Shown here: one piece after another, positions 1 to 13,031 of the stretch
Layout of the letters: each line of letters opens with the position of its first letter
Position numbering within the stretch: the first letter of the stretch is position 1
From: Warburgia ugandensis
Lineage: Eukaryota > Streptophyta > Magnoliopsida > Canellales > Canellaceae
NCBI GenBank assembly: GCA_035236585.1
Contig: CP141132.1
Coordinates: forward strand, 43,589,880-43,653,879
Length of the DNA: 64,000 bases
Reading direction: 5' to 3'
Notes under the pieces: generated by a model
The model's database searches: none
What the model was told of the DNA's origin: nothing
Seen by the model: the letters and a program-made list of their open reading frames with translations, nothing else
Made by a program: the position numbers and the translations under genes

Positions 1-635
1 TAGGTTTCATCACCAAATCCTTAGCCCACCTAGAAAATCAAATAAATTCCTTGTATGCTTGTGATCCCAACTGTTAATCTTAATTTAAATCGAGCAGCAA
101 GTGACCTATGGTTTTGATCTCATAGGACCCTTTTTAAAAGAGGCATCTATTGTCACTTCAGTGGCTCTTGAACTATGTCGTCATAGTGGGTATCCAAAAT
201 CCAAGTAATTCTCCCACACCTTTGGTTGACCTTTGTTGAGGTTTAAACGCCTCCTTCCATGAGAATTGTATTAATTACCTTGGGTAGGACTTAATTAATA
301 AGCAATAGTCAAGTTTGGAATAAAGGAGGAGTTGTTTAGCTAAGCTACAACTTTACAGATTCACAAAGATCATTATATCAAGATCATCAGCATTAGGAAT
401 TGTTTGCTTGCATAGTATATAGAGTTAGTAGCCACATTTAGATTTAGGCTACATCATTTAGTTAGGTCTCATTATAGTGCATGCAAGGACATCAATCTCA
501 TAAAACTAAGTTAGTACCATTAGATCTTGAGATTGAGCATACCCATAGACAAGAGGGGAGAAATGAAGTTTCTAACTCCATGGCTGGATCACCAGCAGTA
601 ATTGAGCAAAAGGCTATGAGAGATTTCCATGCACA
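1..635 (+). other. Leader and gag-start part of Athila E
   Basis: This stretch matches the leader of B (about 23690-24010) in the same orientation. It matches the leaders of C (about 17180-17560) and F (about 36780-37140) in reverse complement. Shared patches include 'tgaggtttaa', 'ttgtattaa' and 'agcaatagtcaa'. Near 580-635 a short reading resembles the start of Athila gag (residues like MAGSPAVIEQKAMRDFHA). It stops at the left edge of element D. No host gene is visible here. Confidence 0.7.
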
Positions 636-1970
636 TGTTGTGATTTTAAGTTAAAACTCTTAGGCACATAAATCGGCTGTAGTAATTCACGTGAGGAGGT
701 AGATCCCACAAAGAATCAAATGGATGTGATATTAGTGGTCCATACTTAAACTACTTAACCTAGCTAAGATAATGAGATTTTAACCTAAACTAATGATGGA
801 AATAAAGACATGCATGAAATTACAAACTTTCTAAATTTAGAACATTCTAAACCTAAACATGGAAACTTTCTTAACTAAACTAGCATGCAAACTAAACCTA
901 AATAATAATCTAACTAAGAAATCAAAACATGTAACACTTATGGAACCAACTAAAGAAGTGGTATGCATGGAATTAATCTAGAAGGAATGCATGAAACAAA
1001 GTAATAAGATGCATGAGTGGTCGTGAAAATATGCATGAACTACAATGCAACTTAGGATAACATGGAATGCATTAACCCTAAAGCATGGAATTAAGATGCA
1101 AACTAATAATTAATGGAATACAAACTAAGATCAAAACACAATTAAACAATTAAACTAAATGGAAACAACAGCTAATCAAACTTTTAAAATAAATCTACCC
1201 AAGTATCATGTGCATGATCCATGAAATGGTGTGCATGGTTCATGGAGTAAACATTGACTAAAATAGATGGACCTATATCTAACTATCATGCAATACAATC
1301 TAAGCATTAACTCAAGATTCTAAAAATCTAACTAAATTCTTGGAGAATCAAGGAAACCAGTAGTAACATATGCTAACAACAAGCACAAGTTATTCACGAT
1401 TACTATGTTGCTGAAAATTCCATGCTATTTTCAATATCCAAGCATTTAGCACATAAAATCAAGCACTTTAAATACTATAAGAAATTCAAAACTATATTAC
1501 TTAGTTACTTCAAATATGCAGCAATAATAATGCTCAAAGAAATTCATTGGTTGAATGACAAATTACATTAAAAAAATGACGCATAAATATGTAAACAATT
1601 TCTGAAAATTGCATTCTATTTCATGACATGAAACTTGATTCAACTCAATTCTAAAACACCTTCCAAAACCCTCAAAATGATCTCCTATGATATGAAAGTG
1701 GCTTCCAAGAGAGAAATAAAAGAAAAAATAATGGCTGGAATGATGAAAGAACTTAAGGAAAAGAACATCTAAAACTATGTCTATCTTTAATGATGAAACA
1801 CGGATTGTAAAGAAGGAAATCAAAGAATCAAGTCAATTCTTTCCTTGGCTGTCACTATCAGAGAAGAACCAACTTGATTATTTGAGGAATAAGCAAGAAA
1901 AACTTAGAAGTTGAAGAAAATTATTCATAACAAACAAACAAAGCAAAGCAAAAGACAAGGCAACAAAACT

Positions 1971-2040
<70 letters not shown>

Positions 2041-3820
2041 GGAATTAAAATAGACAATGAACTAAACTGAAATTTTTGAAGAAGGAATCAGCCATGAAAA
2101 CACTTCAAAGATGAGTCATGAAAGGGTTAGAAAGAGATGGCTTCTGATAGAAAGTCATTGGGAAAGAGGAAGGATGAAGATGTTGGGAGATTTGGAGGAA
2201 GGAGGGGTGGAGACACCTCCTTATTAGGAGGGTGTGATCTCCCCCTCCTCAAAAGTCTTTTTATGTTGACACATTAGGGGTTTTTTTAGTATGCTTTGGG
2301 TATTTCCTAAGTTAGTTAATAGGAGATCCTAAGGTACAGGAGAAAGGATAGGAAATCTAAGGTTAAGATCATCCAAGATCTAGGTCAACATATAAGTGGT
2401 TTAAGTGGAATCAAGGTGGACCTCTAAGATGGCAACAAGGTGGGAGGTGCCACCTTTTTAGGATGGGGAGTCTCCCCCTTGTAAAATCATTAAGTGCACA
2501 AAATTTTATGAAGAAAGAGATGGAGTCAGTTAGGAAAGAAAGAGAAGGAGAGAAAAAGAGATAAGGAGGGTGGAAAGAAAATAGAAAGTAAGATTTTGAG
2601 TGGATGATATGGAAGCCATTAGATCAAGAACGGAAAGTAAGATGACAAGATGGATGAGGTGAGGTAGAGAGTAAAAACATGGTGACTGGTCAGGCTAGAG
2701 AGAAATAAAAAGGATGGTGAACTGGATGAGACAAGGAGGGGAAGGTAGGAGTTTCAAGTCAAACTCCCTTTCTTGAGGTAGTTTCGTGTGGAATGCATAT
2801 AGAGTGAGAAGAGATATGGAGAGATGAATATAATAGCAGCCTATGGATTAAGATTGAATGGTGAAGATGATGAGATGAATAAGAAAGAGGGGTGAAGTTG
2901 GAAAAATGTGATTGGCAGGTTTAGGATGGAGTTAGGATTGGTTGGATGGTTGGAATGGAAGGTGGGAGAGTCTTAGAAAGAAAGGTCTCTAGAACAGAAA
3001 GTGAAATTCATAGTAGCATTTAGTGGTGAGGTTGAAAGTGAGAAAAAAGTGGGAAAACATGGAAAACACAAAAATTGAAGGGGTCTCTTCCCATTGGTCC
3101 ATGTGATACCTTATCCTAGTGCAATTTCCCTTAATTCTCTTTAAAATGTCCCCATAAATTCCGAAGATAAGTCTTTGCATTTCCTCTAATCATGGCCTTC
3201 CATTTAGCTTAGCTTATGTGGCTTTGATGTCTAACTTTGAGGGCTCCATTGGCTTGGGTTCATGGCTGGATTATATGTCTCTCTTAGCTTAGCTTGATGG
3301 CTCAATTCTTTGGCTTTAATGATTGGCTTGGCTTCTTAACTTGTAACCTTGTTCATGGCTTGAATATGGCTAAGTGGCTTAAGTGAAACCCATGCAAAGG
3401 AAGTGGACTTTGCATGGCATATGTATGGCCACTTTGTCCACCTTTGGTTCCTTTAATTGCATCCATTGCTTGTCCTAACGATGATCTTCATCCTTGATAT
3501 CAAGTTGAAATGATAAATTTTAGGCTTTGAGTCAATCTTTTAATCTTAATCTTCCATTTTCATACCAATTGATCTTGACTGTAGGATCAACATCTTGTTT
3601 CCTGTAAAAAGTGAAAAACTCTAATTAATTCCTAGAAAAATATTATTAATCATATACTCTACCTTGGATTAGCCTTTGGAACTACAAAATATGAAGATTT
3701 TGAGTCATTAGGTAAAAAATGCATGTGCTACAATTTCTGGTCAAAAACCTAATTTCCCTATAAGTTACAACATATGGGTAACTAATTGGGTCGTTTTTAT
3801 GCAAAATGAGGAACTCATCA
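636..3820 (-). repeat. 3' LTR of element D (TGATAAG-type LTR)
   Basis: The right edge reads 'gaactcatca' followed by 'caccctcaactag', which on the minus strand is a polypurine tract next to the LTR start. The left edge 'tgttgtgatttt' aligns with the reverse complement of E's LTR end near 36563. The LTR is about 3.2 kb, longer than E's (2.2 kb). This is partly because of a long AC microsatellite and purine-rich stretches at 2500-2960. Any reading frames inside it are chance frames. Confidence 0.7.
1973..2039. repeat. (AC)n microsatellite, about 33 units
   Basis: An uninterrupted AC dinucleotide run of about 67 bases lies within the LTR of element D. It is perfect along its length, which points to recent slippage compared with the decayed LTR around it. 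Confidence 0.97.
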
Positions 3821-5859
3821 CACCCTCAACTAGAATTTTTCTTGTCACGAACAAAACATGTGAAAAATCATTTTACAAAACTTATACAAAGTGTGACTTT
3901 CGTAGGTACTCATGATTGATTTTAGCACATGCAACAAGCCTTTGAACCCCTAGGTTACCCCTAGTGGATGAGTTAGGCCTTATGAGAGATTGCAATGAAT
4001 AAACCCACAAAATTCTCAAAAATTTATGGCAGTCCTTTATTCATCTGTGAAAAATTTCTTTTATTCAACTTATATTAAACCCTAACTTTGGCTTGCTAAT
4101 AAGATATACAAAATGTTCAAAATACTACCCTTATGCTGAAGATATCCCATTATTTCATTAAACCTCAGAAGGTAAGTGTGTTCAATAGCTAATATAATTA
4201 TCGTTTTCATGTCAAATATAACCCAAAATTACTGTCCAAATGTATGCTTTGACTTCAATTCTCATAGGATATAATTTTCACTTAGAAAGAAGTTTCTTAT
4301 AAAGGTGTAAATCTCTAATTAATATGTGAGTACAATATTGTTCATCATGTCCAAAGTTTCACATATTTTATTCAAAAGAGTGATAATTTAGAAACAATGA
4401 TAATGGTCTCACGAAAGGATATCAACTACCAAGAATGTTACACTCTTCCAAACTTCCTATTCATTTATAACCATATCCAAACAATACTACTCCTAAGATT
4501 AAGTTAGGACTTCTATTAGGATAAAACATAGGCTTAGGTAAGGGTTATCAATAGAATGGATATAAAGTTAAACAAAATTTGTTTGGAAAATACGTAAAGG
4601 TCTTCTATTAGTGTATTCACAACTTTTCCATTTTTCCTTGCAAGAGTGAACATTCTTCTTTTTCATTGGCTATCTTTTTTTATTTTTCTTTTCTTGCTTG
4701 ACTTTATATAGACTTTTTCAAATTTTTTCTTCTTTTTAACCTTCTAATGTTCATCTCTTGGATTGTATTGTTCATACTTTTTTCAAAGATGTCTTCCAAT
4801 CTTTCTCTACACATTTCCAAAATAATTGGGTAATGGATATATTTTAGTGGTTCAATATAGGTAAAGGTTGTTTAGCTAACAAAGAAAAGGCTGATATTTA
4901 AAGGCTCAAGGGGCTAACAAGCAAAAAATAATATAAGGAAGGCTAAAGGCTGTAGTTTTACCATGAATGGCTTCTATCATTTCTTAGGTTTCATATGACT
5001 TAAAATGATTATAAACTTAAGAGATATATGGTATAATCTTTCTATAATTTGTCAATAGTTGAATAAGAAAAATAATGAGGCCAACTAAGAACTAATGTTT
5101 GTTGAAGAAAATTTTGAATTTATGTATAACCCTTAGAAAAGAAGGAATGGCTCAAAACTCACTTGGGTTATAAGTCTCCACAGATCTTCTTCAAAATCTC
5201 TAAGTTATATTTTCTCTTCAACTTAAAACTATATATAGCTATTTTGTCCAATTAATATTCCAAGTTTAATTTTTCATGAGATATACTTTAGAAAAATGAT
5301 AAAATAGCGAACTAATTATACAACTCTCTTAATAAGCCAAAGTTAAATAGATAGCTAAATATGCAGAAAAATTAAATTCTCATCTTTATAAAGGAACTTA
5401 TCAATTTTTTTTTCAAAAATTTTCAAAATACAAGGAAAACTTAAAAATCTCATTTCTACATCCCCAACCTAAACTAAACATTGTCCTCAATATTTTGAAA
5501 TATATGACACCTAAATGGTGAATGGGTAATGTAAACTAATGATACTTTCTAAAAAAATCTTGGGTTGCTACCAGTAAACACTAAGTTTAACGTCTTTAGC
5601 CAAACATGGCTTATAACTAATCTGACCATCTAAACCTAGACCTAGTTAGTTCAACCAAATTTTCTAATCTTAATCCTAACAATGAATTGGTAAGATTTCT
5701 CATGCCACTTCAGAACCTTACGATAGTTTATATATTGCCTCCACCTAAAGATTTTTAGTGGTGCTAATATTATGACATAGTAGACCACCAATATTTTAAA
5801 TTTAGTAGGACCACATTGATAATCCTTGACAATGGTGCAAAAAACATAGCAAACCACTT
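3821..5859 (-). other. 3' untranslated region of element D plus a filler segment
   Basis: The stretch 3821-5640 aligns with the 3' regions of C (13032-14760) and G (54508-56220). Shared patches include 'caacaagcc', 'ggttacccct', 'atctcattt' and 'catccccaacct', with 'tctttagccaaacat' near the pol end. From about 5640 to 5859 the homology stops. A stretch of about 220 bases follows that matches none of the other elements here, and the LTR copy then begins at about 5860. No coding function is claimed for it. Confidence 0.6.
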
Positions 5860-6153
5860 TGACTTGATCTTTTAATCTTAATCTTCCATTTTTGTCCCAA
5901 TTGATCTAAGCCATTAGATTATCACCTCGCTTCCTACAAAAAGTGAAAAATTATAATTAAATCCTAAAAAAATATGATTAATAACACACATACCTTGGAT
6001 TAGCCTCTGGACCTACAAAATATCAAATTTTAAAGTCATTATGTCAATATGCATGTATTACAAATTTTGGTCAAAAATCCTAATTTACCCCTATAAGTTA
6101 TAATATATGGGTAACTAATTGGGTAGTTTTTAGGAAAAAATAGACACTTATCA
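5860..6153 (-). repeat. Partial 5' LTR copy of element D
   Basis: About 290 bases repeat 3525-3820 with moderate divergence. Matching blocks include 'aatcttaatcttccattttt', 'accttggattagcct' and 'taactaattggg'. The right boundary 'cacttatca' matches the LTR start of E (34395) and G (54507) in reverse complement. E's gag resumes directly after it. Confidence 0.75.
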
Positions 6154-7600
6154 CACCAATCCAATTGAATACTCCATCATGCATCACATTTCTAGCTATT
6201 AATGTAGACCTCTTCTAGCTTCAACTTGGAGTCATATAGTTGTTCACATGTTACTATGGTCATGAGAGGGAGGACCCTTACATATCAAGGAATTCTTTGA
6301 TATTTGTGTTCAATTCAAGTACCGTAATGTCATAAATGATTCTATTAAACTTACGTTATTCCCTTTCTCATTAAAGGATAAGGCCAAGGTTGGTTCCATT
6401 GATACATGAGACCAATAGTCTAAAACCTTTCTAAACAAGTTCTTTCCTGTTTCTAAAACCAATGCCCTTCATGATCATTAATTTTCAATAGAGAAATAAT
6501 GAGCAATACTATGAATATTGGGAGAGATGGAATGAATTACTGTAGAAGTGTCCCCACTATGGTGTTGAAAAATGGTAGGAAGTTCAGCACTTTTATGAGG
6601 CATTATCACCTCAAAATAAATGGATGGTAGATGCAACTAGTGGAGGGACCCTTATGATGAAATGTGAAATTGAGGCCTAGGAATTTTTCCAAGCTTTAGC
6701 AAATAATTAACAGCAATGGGATTATTCTCATACAAGAGAAAAATATGCCCTACCACAAAAGAAAGGAGGCCTGTATGAAGCTTGAGTACCATCAGACATG
6801 TCTTATAACCTTAAATCTGTACTAAAAACAATCGAGTCTATGGGTGGAAGAATGGGCAAGCTTGAAACTATGTTCGAAACTTTCTTGGCCACTAATATAT
6901 CCTCTAAACCTTCACAAGAGTCTTGTGCTATATGTTCAATCCTAGCTCATTTAACTTCAGCTTGTCCATCCAATAGGGTGCTTAATGAATATCTTTTAGA
7001 ACAAGTGAATGATCTTAGTGCATATCGCAGCCCTAGCAACAACAATCTATACACTAAGACATATAATCTAGGATGGGCTAAGCATCAAAATTTGTCATGA
7101 TCTAAGAATAATTACTAGGGAGGTACATTTGCAAACCCTTTATTTTGAGCTTTCTTAAGATTTCAGCTTCACAGCAACCACCAAGTTTTCAACTTCCCCA
7201 ACTAAAAAAAAAACCATCAATTGAGGATAATATACATTAATAATGAAGAAACTTGATGACAATAGCAAAGCCTTGCATCATACCCAAAATGAGATTCGAC
7301 AAAATATCAGTAGGATAGAAAGGCAAATGGGTAAGTTGTCTATTTTTAAGTGAAAGAGAAAAGAGAAAATTTTCCAATTAGCGAATTCGAAACCCTAAGT
7401 GCTGGTTACAAAATAAGGCCTACTTCTCATTACCAAAGACCACATGAGTAGGCAAATTCCATCACAACCCTTAGGAGTGACCATTAGGTTGACAAAAGAG
7501 TTGGGCAAACTAAGAATAGCATAGAGGAGAATGAACCAGCTGAAATACAGGAGAAGGAGATTAAACAAAAATCTCGTACTCCACCTAAACCTATAGTGGA
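6154..7600 (+). pseudogene. Athila gag region (element E)
   Basis: The region encodes a capsid/nucleocapsid precursor typical of Athila. It includes a conserved gag block with residues GGRMGKLETMFETFLATN near 6840-6900, which C carries in nearly the same form. A CCHC zinc knuckle (CX2CX4HX4C, residues CAICSILAHLTSACPS) follows near 6930-6970. The protein would package the element's RNA in virus-like particles. The region is broken. Element D sits immediately upstream. Confidence 0.8.
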
Positions 7601-7617
7601 GGAAGCTTGTATGCCTA

Positions 7618-8420
7618 ATGACCCCCTCCCCTCAATTACTCAACAAGTTTAAGAAAGAAACAAATTTCAATGAGATAATGGATGTATTCAAGCAAGTACA
7701 AATTAATATTCCGTTACTCAATGCTATTAAGGATATTCCTACTTATGCCAAGCATCTTAAAGAGCTTTGTACTATGAAGCAAAAGCTTAATGTACAAAAA
7801 AAAGAAGCCTTCCTCAGCAAGCAAGTGAGCACTTTGATCCAACACTAGACCCCATGTAAGTTTAAATGCCTAGGTTGTCCTACTATCTCTTGTGCCATTA
7901 AAAACCATGCCATTGATAGGGCACTCTTTTATTTAGGTGCTAGTATAAATTTGTTGCATTATTTTATCTATGAGCAACTAGGGTTCAGTGATCTTAAACC
8001 GACTAATACCACTTTGCATTGAGTAGATAGATTAGTAAACATTCCATGTGGTATGGTTGAAGATGTTCTCATAGAGGTGGACTAGTTTTATTTCCCTATA
8101 GATTTTATTGTCCTAGATACCCAACCTATATTTGATCCGGTAGTCAGATCCCGATAATTCATCGACGTCCATTCTTGGCCATGTCCAGTGCCATCACCAA
8201 CTATAGAAATGGTGTTATGAAGTTATCCTTCAGCAATATGAAAGTTAAACTCAGTGTTTTTAATGCCGACCACCAGCATTTGTACCTAGATGTTTCATGT
8301 GTAGTAAATTTAATTGAAGGTCTACTTTAAGATGCTCATACACCATCATCTATTCTTGACCCAATTCAAGCATGTCTAGTGCATTTTAATTGTGACTTTA
8401 ACATAGAAAAATACATTGAA
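7618..8420 (+). pseudogene. Athila aspartic protease region (element E)
   Basis: The region matches Athila protease. The conserved block near 7630-7850 reads like 'IMDVFKQVQINIPLLNAIKDIP' in short pieces. The active-site neighbourhood (GA/GS-x-NLL) lies near 7935-7960, and the 'ILGRPFLAT'-like region lies near 8150-8200. The same blocks occur in B (26054-26470) and C (14862-15300). It is broken. Confidence 0.75.
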
Positions 8421-8779
8421 TGGGTAAGTAATCTTTTGGATGTTGCACCTATAATGGATACCTCCAAATAGGGCCCTCATGTCGAACCATTTTCTCCATT
8501 AGAATTTGTCTCAGTCTCATTTGTAGAAAAACCACCTACCTTGGTCCTTAAGCCATTACCTTAAAATCTAAAATACTCTTACTTAGGACAAGATGAAACT
8601 TCACTTGTAATTGTAGCCACATATCTAGAAAAAAGAATAAGAAGGGAAGCTTCTTGATACTCACAGGGAACATAAGACTACTCTAGGGTGATCCATGGAA
8701 TATATTGAGGCAATTAATCCTACTGTGTGCATGCATAGAATACACCTAATAGAAAATACGAAACCATCTAGGGGGATAA

Positions 8780-9610
8780 GAGGGGACTAAACCCTAATAT
8801 GATGGAGGTAGTGAGATATGAAGTACTTAAACTCTTAGATGTTGGTGTCATCTACCCCATATCTAACTATACTTGGGCTAGCCCAGTTCAAGTTGTCCCC
8901 AAGAAATCTGGAGTCATGGTAATAAAAATGAGAATAATGAGTTAGTTCCCACTCACATGACCATCATCGAGAGCTTGTATAGATTACTGAAAGCTGAACT
9001 CGATTGCGAGGAAAGACCCCTTTCCTTTACCCTTCATAGACTAAATGTAAGAAAGGTTAGCTGGTCATAGTTATTACGACTTTCTTGATGGTTATTCTGG
9101 AGGTAACCAAATCCATATAGAACATAAGGATTAGGAGAGGACCACCTTCACTAGCCTTATGGAACCTTTGCCTACCATTGGATGCCTTTTGGACTTTGCA
9201 ATGCTCCAGCTACTTTTCAAGGTTGTATGTTGAACATATTTTCAGGTATCATAGAGAGATTTGTATAGGTGTTTATAGATGATTTATTAGCATTTGGATC
9301 TTCATTTGATTAATGCTTGTGCCATTTTAAAACTTGTCCTTACTAGGTGTTAGGAAAAGAACTTAGTGTTAAATTGTGAAAAATGATTTATGGTTCAAAA
9401 TTCATTGTTTTAGGCCATATTATTTCACAAAATGGCATAGAAGTGGACAAAGTCAAAGCAGATTTAATCTACAACCTTTCTCCTCTAAGGACGATGAAGG
9501 ATATTTGCTCATTTTTATGCCATTCTAGTTTTTATAGAAGATTCGTCAAGGACTTTAGTAAAATTGCTAAGCCCCTATGTGTATTTATGCATGAAGGAGG
9601 CATCTTTTGA
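8780..9610 (+). pseudogene. Athila reverse transcriptase region (element E)
   Basis: The RT signature blocks can be followed in order: a segment equivalent to VVPKKSG near 8890, the 'FGLCNAPATFQ'-like block near 9190-9220, the catalytic block near 9270, and 'LGHIISQNGIEVDKVKADLI' near 9405-9465. The FYRRFVKDFSKIAKPLC block follows near 9530-9580. The wording is Athila rather than chromovirus. The region is broken in several places. Confidence 0.85.
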
Positions 9611-10080
9611 CTTTGATGGCAATTATATGAAAGCATTTGAGCACCTAAAGGCTAAGTTAACTTCTGTGCCTACTATTCAACTACTAGACCATATCGCACC
9701 ATTTGAAATAATGTGTGACGCTTCAGACTACATGATTGGGCTTGTGTTGGGATAGCGTATTGATAAACTTTCCCATGTGATATACTATGCTAACATGACC
9801 CTTAATGATGGCCAACTCAATTATTACACTACAAGAAAAGTGTTGCTAATAGTTGTTTTTGCATTGGATAAGTTTAGATCTTACTTACTGGGATCTATGG
9901 TCATAGTATACTCAGATCATGTAGCACTTAAATGTCTTCCTTCAAAGAAAGATGCAAAACATAGGCTGATTTGAAGGATACTATTGTTACAAGAATTTGA
10001 TCTAAAAGTTTGGGATAAGAAAGGTTCTAAAAATGATGTAGTCGACCACTTATCTAGGCCAGTTGTGGAGTCCACTAGTG
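9600..10080 (+). pseudogene. Athila RNase H region (element E)
   Basis: The region contains the 'FEIMCDASDY' block near 9700-9730, then the LNYYTT..KVLLIVVFALDKFRSYLLGS block (about 9810-9900) and the YSDHVALKCL block (about 9905-9940). This is the usual gypsy-type RNase H that would remove the RNA strand during cDNA synthesis. It is directly downstream of RT. It is broken. Confidence 0.85.
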
Positions 10081-10794
10081 AGAATGTGCCTATAATAGAG
10101 AGATTTCTTGATGAAAAATTGTTGCACATTTCCTAATTATGTTGGTATGTTAATATGGTCAATTATCTTGTCACTAGTCAAATGCCTAATCATTGATCTA
10201 AATAAGATAGGAAAAGGTTTATTATCAAGGTTAGACACTTTAATAGGGATGATGAGTACTTGTTTAAGTACTATTTTAATCAGGTCATTAGGAGATGTAT
10301 ACCAGATAATGAATAGCATAAGATCATGTCCTTTTGTCATGACCATGCTTGTGGGGTCATTTTAGTTCTAAAATGTTAGCTGTAAAGATTTTGTAGTGTG
10401 TTTTTTATTGGCCTACCATTTTCAAAGATACACATGGTTATTGCTTAGCATGTGCTAGATGTCATCAGTTAGGGAGCATAGGAAAAGGGAATACGATGCC
10501 CTTAAACTCCATTTTAATAATGGAGCTTTTTGATGTTTGGAGCATTGATTTTATGAGACCTGTTCCTAATTCCTTTAATAATCTGTACATACTTATGGTG
10601 GTGGATTATGTGTCAAAATGGGTAAAAGCCATTCCATGTAAAACTAATGACCATAAGATGGAGGTCACGTTCTTGAAGGAAGATGTATATGCATGTTTTG
10701 CTACTCTTAGGGCCATCATTAGTGTTGGGGGTAAACACTTTTGTAATAAAGTGTTACTGTCAAAGAATGAAATCAAGCTTATTTTAGAGAGGAT
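10080..10794 (+). pseudogene. Athila integrase region, part before insertion C (element E)
   Basis: The zinc-binding region lies near 10430-10500 (ARCHQLGSIG-like) and is followed by the catalytic core start 'FDVWSIDFMRPVPNSFNN' near 10530-10585. The block 'VVDYVSKWVKAIPCKTNDHK' follows near 10600-10660. The region ends at the edge of element C, and integrase sequence in the same strand resumes on C's other side at 20454. Confidence 0.85.
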
Positions 10795-13031
10795 TGTTGA
10801 GTTTTTCACAAGTGCACGGGCTATCATAGTGTAGCATGTGCAAGTATGGGTCGATCCCAAAGGGACTAGCTTTAATAATTTTTAGATTTAATAAAATTTA
10901 ATTATTCAAAAATTAAAATTAGAAAACAAAAATCAACAAAAAGTGCAATCAGACTTCAAATATGATTAATCAATGAAAATTACCAAAATCCAATTAAAAA
11001 AGACAACAATTTAACTAAAGAAACATGAAAAATCTACTTCCCTATACTGATTATCTCAAATTATTCAGATATAGACTCATAAACTTCAATCAGCCTTTAT
11101 CAATCTCTTCTTAGTACTTCTATTTGATGATCCACTTGATGGATTAAGCAAATTCCAAAAAATCTAAAAGATCTGGGCTAAATAAGAAATTTGAGATTTA
11201 ATGGCTTAGATCTAATTTTTTATTCTTAGATTGAAGATCAAGAATGATAAACATGTAGGAATTGTCCTAAGGACAAGATCTAAAGAAGAATTGAAATTCT
11301 GATATGAAACAGTTGAAGAAATAAAGAGATCTAGTTTGTCAAAGCATAATTGTTGATGAGGTAAAGCTTGAATCAAATAAGATTAGGATTAGATTGTTCC
11401 TACAATTAACTGAAAACAAGAAGAACCTAGATAACACAAAAAAGTGATAAAGAAAAAGACTAAATAGACTAAGGGACAAAGAAGGATGTATTAGGGATTT
11501 CAATTTTTACGCTTAGGGCATTTTTGGAATTTTTTTAAAAAAATTTGGTTTTAAATGAAAACCAGTGAAGAACTCGACGATGGAGGAAGATGGTGAACAG
11601 GGAGACAAGAGGAGGAGAAGAGAGGGGGAGTAAGAGGAATCCATTAGAAAACCCGTGTTGGGTTTTCTCTATTGAAGACATTGGTGGTTGCCGATGATGC
11701 AGAGAGGAGGGGGGCAAGTGGCTGATTGGAGACGATGACTGGTGGTGTGGAGAGGACTGGGCAATAAATGTTAGATGAATGAAGGAGAAGGTGGGGGATG
11801 AAAAAATAGATGCAGAATAGGGTAACAGACATTGGGAAGTGATTGCTAGCTGGTGCTGGTGCGGTGATGGTTTGGCAGGCAAGGACAATGCTATGTGGAG
11901 GGGGTGAGTGCGCTGGAAACAACTGATTAGAGGAAGTAGATAGAGAAAACAATGGAAGCAGGGGCAACCATGGAGGTTGATGGAAGTAGATGACCTAAAG
12001 TTGAAGTCGATGCTAATAAAAAAAACGAAGGTGACGATGGGGAGTCAAGCTCAGGCGTTGAGAATAGCATAGCAGATCTGGAGTGATGAAGAATTTCTAA
12101 GCAAAAGGGGGAGAAGTCTGGGGTGTATGATGTTGGCTTCCTACTTTGAGTAGACAAGAGCAGTGGGGCAAGAAGCAGAAGGGAGCAGTGATGACTGGGC
12201 GTGTCAGGCTGTGCAGGACCGGTGGACAGGGAACAGAAAATGACTTATAGCCAGTGATTGGGGCTGGGAATGATGCAACAGGGAAGCAATAAGAGAGAGA
12301 GATAGTTGGGTGCAATAGGCTATGCGACAAAGGAAGAGAAACCAAGAGAGGGAGAGTGAGTGCAACAAGGGGAAATTGGAGAAAGGGGGATCGAGAGATT
12401 GATGGGTGAAACAGAGGATGGTTGTGTGTGCGTGAAAGATAGATCATACAAAGAAGTGAGGTGTGGGGGAAAACATAAAATGAGAGAGAGATTGAATGGA
12501 AGGTAAAGTGAAATGATGAAAAAAAACAAGCAAGGTTAAGGAAACAAACTAAAACTAATTGCCTTTCTTTTTCTTTTGCTCCCATAGGTTTTCTTATAAA
12601 GCTTTTAATCCCTTCTTATCTCTTCTCCCACCTATTTCCTTATCCTTTAAGAGTTCTACTAGGAAACTTCTTCTTCATTTCAAATCCTATCCATGATCTT
12701 CTTTTCGTCAATTTTTAGGAAACTGTCCCATCTTGCCTTATGATTGATCTAGTTCATTCAATGTCCTTTAGGAAATGAAATTCAATTTGAACCATTCCAA
12801 GCCTATTTTGGTTGATTTGCAAGACAAAAGACTAGATTAGAGTCATTTAATCACACATTACGCATCTAATGAGCTCGGATGATCATTTGACCGTTAATTT
12901 TGAGAATTTATGGTTGGATGGTCAATTTGAGCTAAATTTCATATTTTATTTAAAAGTCATCAAATTGATGAGTTAGATGATCTAATTAAATGCTAAACTA
13001 GGAGTATTTTGGTAGAATTGAATACTTAACA
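10795..13031 (-). repeat. 3' LTR of element C
   Basis: The left edge 'tgttgagttttt' and the right edge 'cttaaca' give the minus-strand form TGTTAAG...CTCAACA. The next bases, 'ccccccaactagc', are the polypurine tract read in reverse. A TATA-like 'TTTATAAG' (minus strand) lies near 12592-12600. The counterpart of the long GA tract of the 5' LTR is only a few units long here (12482-12492). Confidence 0.9.

Larger units (their letters stand above)
636..6153 (-). mobile_element. Athila-type element D, short remnant (fossil)
   Basis: Read on the minus strand, the left end is a 3' LTR (636-3820). It is preceded by a polypurine-like tract and a 3' untranslated region (3821-5640). The right end (5860-6153) repeats the last 290 or so bases of that LTR, for example 'cctataagtt...aactaattgggt' and the final 'cacttatca'. 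No gag or pol was recognised, so D is a non-coding remnant. It sits at the start of E's gag. I could not find a convincing target duplication, so the exact edges are provisional to a few bases. Confidence 0.7.

Noticed and set aside
11535-12585. Overlapping minus-strand frames of 70-160 residues
   Set aside because: They lie in C's 3' LTR, in C/T-rich leader sequence, overlap each other in several frames and match nothing recognisable. Similar frames recur in C's 5' LTR (18924-19789) and at 61310-61600.
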